Below are positions 62,674-64,000 of a DNA stretch of 64,000 bases, one piece after another (within the stretch, counting starts at the first letter, position 1; each line of letters starts with the position of its first letter). Source of the DNA: Streptomyces sp. cg36 (GTDB taxonomy: Bacteria > Actinomycetota > Actinomycetes > Streptomycetales > Streptomycetaceae); assembly GCF_041080675.1 (NCBI RefSeq), contig NZ_CP163520.1, forward strand, positions 3,844,001 through 3,908,000, given 5' to 3'. Made by a program: the position numbers and the translations under genes. Below the pieces are notes generated by a model, which was given only the letters and a program-made list of their open reading frames with translations, did no database searches and was not told the DNA's origin.

Positions 62674-63572
62674 GCACCAACCTTGCCGAGCGCGTCGCCG
62701 CCCGCCGCAACCACACCCCCGCCCGCCAGACTTCCCGGGGCACCGTCGCCCACCAGCAGCCCAGCCTCGTGCAGTTCGTGCAGTCCATGCGCGGCGAGAT
62801 CGCCCGCGCGCTGCCCGCGCACATCGCCAGCCCCGAGCGCATCGCCCGTATCGCCCTGACCGAGCTGCGCAGGGTCGAGCACCTCGCCGAGTGCACACAG
62901 GAGAGCTTCGGCGGCGCACTGATGACCTGCGCGCAGCTCGGCTTGGAGCCGGGCGGCGCGCTGGGCGAGGCGTACCTGCTCCCGTTCTGGAACAAGCGTG
63001 TCCGGGCATACGAGGTGCAGCTCGTCATCGGCTATCAGGGCATGATCAAGCTCTTTTGGCAGCACCCGGCCGCCGCTGGCCTGACCGCGCGCACGGTGTA
63101 CGAGAACGACGAGTTCACGTACGAGGACGGTCTCAATCCCGTGCTGCGGCACGTCCCGGCCCGCTCCAACCGGGGGCGGCCGACGGACTATTACGCCATC
63201 GCGAAGATGTCGAACGGCGGCTCGGCGTTCGTGGTGATGAGCGTCGAGGACGTCGAGGCGATCCGGCGGCGCAGCAAGGCGCGCGACTCGGGCCCGTGGT
63301 CGACGGACTACGACGCGATGGCCCGGAAGACCGTGATCCGGCAGCTTTTCAAGATCCTGCCCAAGAGCCCGGAGCTTGCCCGTGCGGTCGCGCACGACGA
63401 GGCCGTGCGCCGTGACGCGACGCCCGAGGGGCTCGACGTGCCGCCGGACTACATCGAGGGCGAGGTCGTCGAGCAGGCCGAGGCGGCCGAGGGCCAAGTC
63501 GAGGACGTCCCGGCGGAGTTCGCCGGATGGCCCGAGGCCGCCGTACCGGCCGGCGCTGCGGACGGTGCCTGA
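62670..63572 (+). CDS. RecT-family single-strand annealing protein
   Basis: 300 residues. The RecT block reads IARIALTELRRVEHLAECTQ, then TCAQLGLEPGGALGEAYLLPF, YEVQLVIGYQGMIKL and the later KTVIRQLFKILPKS. It anneals single strands made by the YqaJ exonuclease, giving the element its own recombination system. The C-terminal ~40 residues are acidic (EGEVVEQAEAAEGQVEDV). GTG start overlaps the exonuclease stop; its last base is shared with the next ATG. Confidence 0.92.
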   Translation: MSTNLAERVAARRNHTPARQTSRGTVAHQQPSLVQFVQSMRGEIARALPAHIASPERIARIALTELRRVEHLAECTQESFGGALMTCAQLGLEPGGALGEAYLLPFWNKRVRAYEVQLVIGYQGMIKLFWQHPAAAGLTARTVYENDEFTYEDGLNPVLRHVPARSNRGRPTDYYAIAKMSNGGSAFVVMSVEDVEAIRRRSKARDSGPWSTDYDAMARKTVIRQLFKILPKSPELARAVAHDEAVRRDATPEGLDVPPDYIEGEVVEQAEAAEGQVEDVPAEFAGWPEAAVPAGAADGA

Positions 63573-64000
63573 TGAGCAGTGACGGCCCGCGCATCGGGTC
63601 TCTGTGCTCGGGTTACGGCGGTCTCGACCTCGCGGTGCAGCAGGTGCTCGGCGGTTCGGTCGCCTGGCACGTCGAGAACGACGTGAACGCGTCGAAGATC
63701 CTCGCGCACCACTGGCCCGAGGTTCCCAACCATGGCGATCTGACCGCCGTCGACTTCGGCCAGGTCGAGCCCGTCGACGTCCTGACCGCTGGTTTCCCCT
63801 GCACTGACGTGAGTCTCGCGGGGAAGCTCGCCGGTCTCGCCGAGAACACCCGCTCGGGCCTGTGGCTGCATGTGGCCCGTGCGGTCGAAGCCCTACGTCC
63901 CTCCCTGGTGGTGATCGAGAATGTCCCCGGCCTCTTCGCAGCCCGCGCCCATAGCGACATGGAACGCTGCCCGTGGTGTGTGGGAGACGCGGGAACTCAG
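63572..64000 (+). CDS. C5-cytosine DNA methyltransferase (partial, runs off window)
   Basis: 143 residues are visible. Motif I is SLCSGYGGLDLAV, the catalytic Cys is in GFPCTDVS (PC motif IV), and ENV of motif VI is in VIENVPGLF. A Cys pair (RCPWC) follows. The target recognition domain and C-terminus lie outside. Encoded directly after RecT, it is probably an orphan methyltransferase protecting the element's DNA from host restriction. Confidence 0.9.
   Translation, partial: MSSDGPRIGSLCSGYGGLDLAVQQVLGGSVAWHVENDVNASKILAHHWPEVPNHGDLTAVDFGQVEPVDVLTAGFPCTDVSLAGKLAGLAENTRSGLWLHVARAVEALRPSLVVIENVPGLFAARAHSDMERCPWCVGDAGTQ

Overview
The window is chromosomal DNA of a Streptomyces or very close relative. 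Evidence: very high GC with almost exclusive G/C third codon positions, GTG starts and ATGA/GTGA overlaps, a two-domain geosmin synthase, a streptomycete subtilisin inhibitor-like protein, a SigF/SigN-type sigma pair, and two parS sites of the streptomycete consensus. From memory, the upp - tadA - tRNA-Ser - sigF - sigN - PAS protein - acyl-CoA ligase order resembles the oriC-proximal core of other Streptomyces. The parS sites agree with that placement.

Layout. (1) 1-10.4 kb: a divergent dipeptide epimerase-like gene (cut by the window edge), then an operon that opens with a 19-codon peptide ORF and a perfect hairpin. It continues with an FGE/SUMF1-family oxidase-like protein, a metallo-beta-lactamase-fold protein, an esterase, an asparagine-synthetase-type amidotransferase, an unrecognised 366-aa protein, an aldehyde dehydrogenase and a threonine-aldolase-like PLP enzyme. 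I match it to no described pathway, and it is the best candidate for an undescribed peptide-derived system. (2) 10.5-16.6 kb: a 2030-aa secreted, wall-anchored stalk protein. (3) 16.8-21.7 kb: an ECF41 sigma factor with its oxidoreductase partner and a matching ECF41-type promoter, a CDF metal exporter, and geosmin synthase. (4) 21.9-25.8 kb: an accessory island that breaks an HhH-GPD DNA glycosylase gene. It carries a Gly/Asp/Ser-rich peptide gene followed by a protein-isoaspartate-methyltransferase-like enzyme (an imiditide-type RiPP arrangement), three coupled small ORFs and an XRE-TPR regulator. (5) 26-36 kb: housekeeping genes: HerA-like ATPase, LytR_C protein, upp, tadA with its partner, tRNA-Ser(CGA), Dabb protein and two SigF-family sigma factors, separated by repeat-rich spacers.

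(6) 36-41 kb: two drug-exporter modules (MarR + DHA2, TetR + DHA2) with clear operator-like palindromes. (7) 41.4-47.3 kb: a GT39-type membrane mannosyltransferase-like protein, a GT2-GtrA fusion and an OmpR/HK two-component pair. (8) 47.4-52 kb: amidohydrolase, ABM-domain protein, DUF2797 protein, NUDIX hydrolase, tRNA-Arg(ACG), tRNA-Ser(GCT) and an SSI-like inhibitor. (9) 52.3-56.4 kb: a large PAS protein with a degenerate kinase core and receiver-like domains, followed by two parS sites. (10) 56.4 kb to the end: a long-chain acyl-CoA ligase gene whose first ~68 codons differ sharply in codon use from the rest, directly next to a large serine integrase. The remainder is the left arm of a prophage or integrative element: integrase, small membrane protein, XRE repressor, divergent early genes, YqaJ exonuclease, RecT and a C5-cytosine methyltransferase that runs off the window. 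The element appears to have inserted into the ligase gene and supplied a replacement 5' end.
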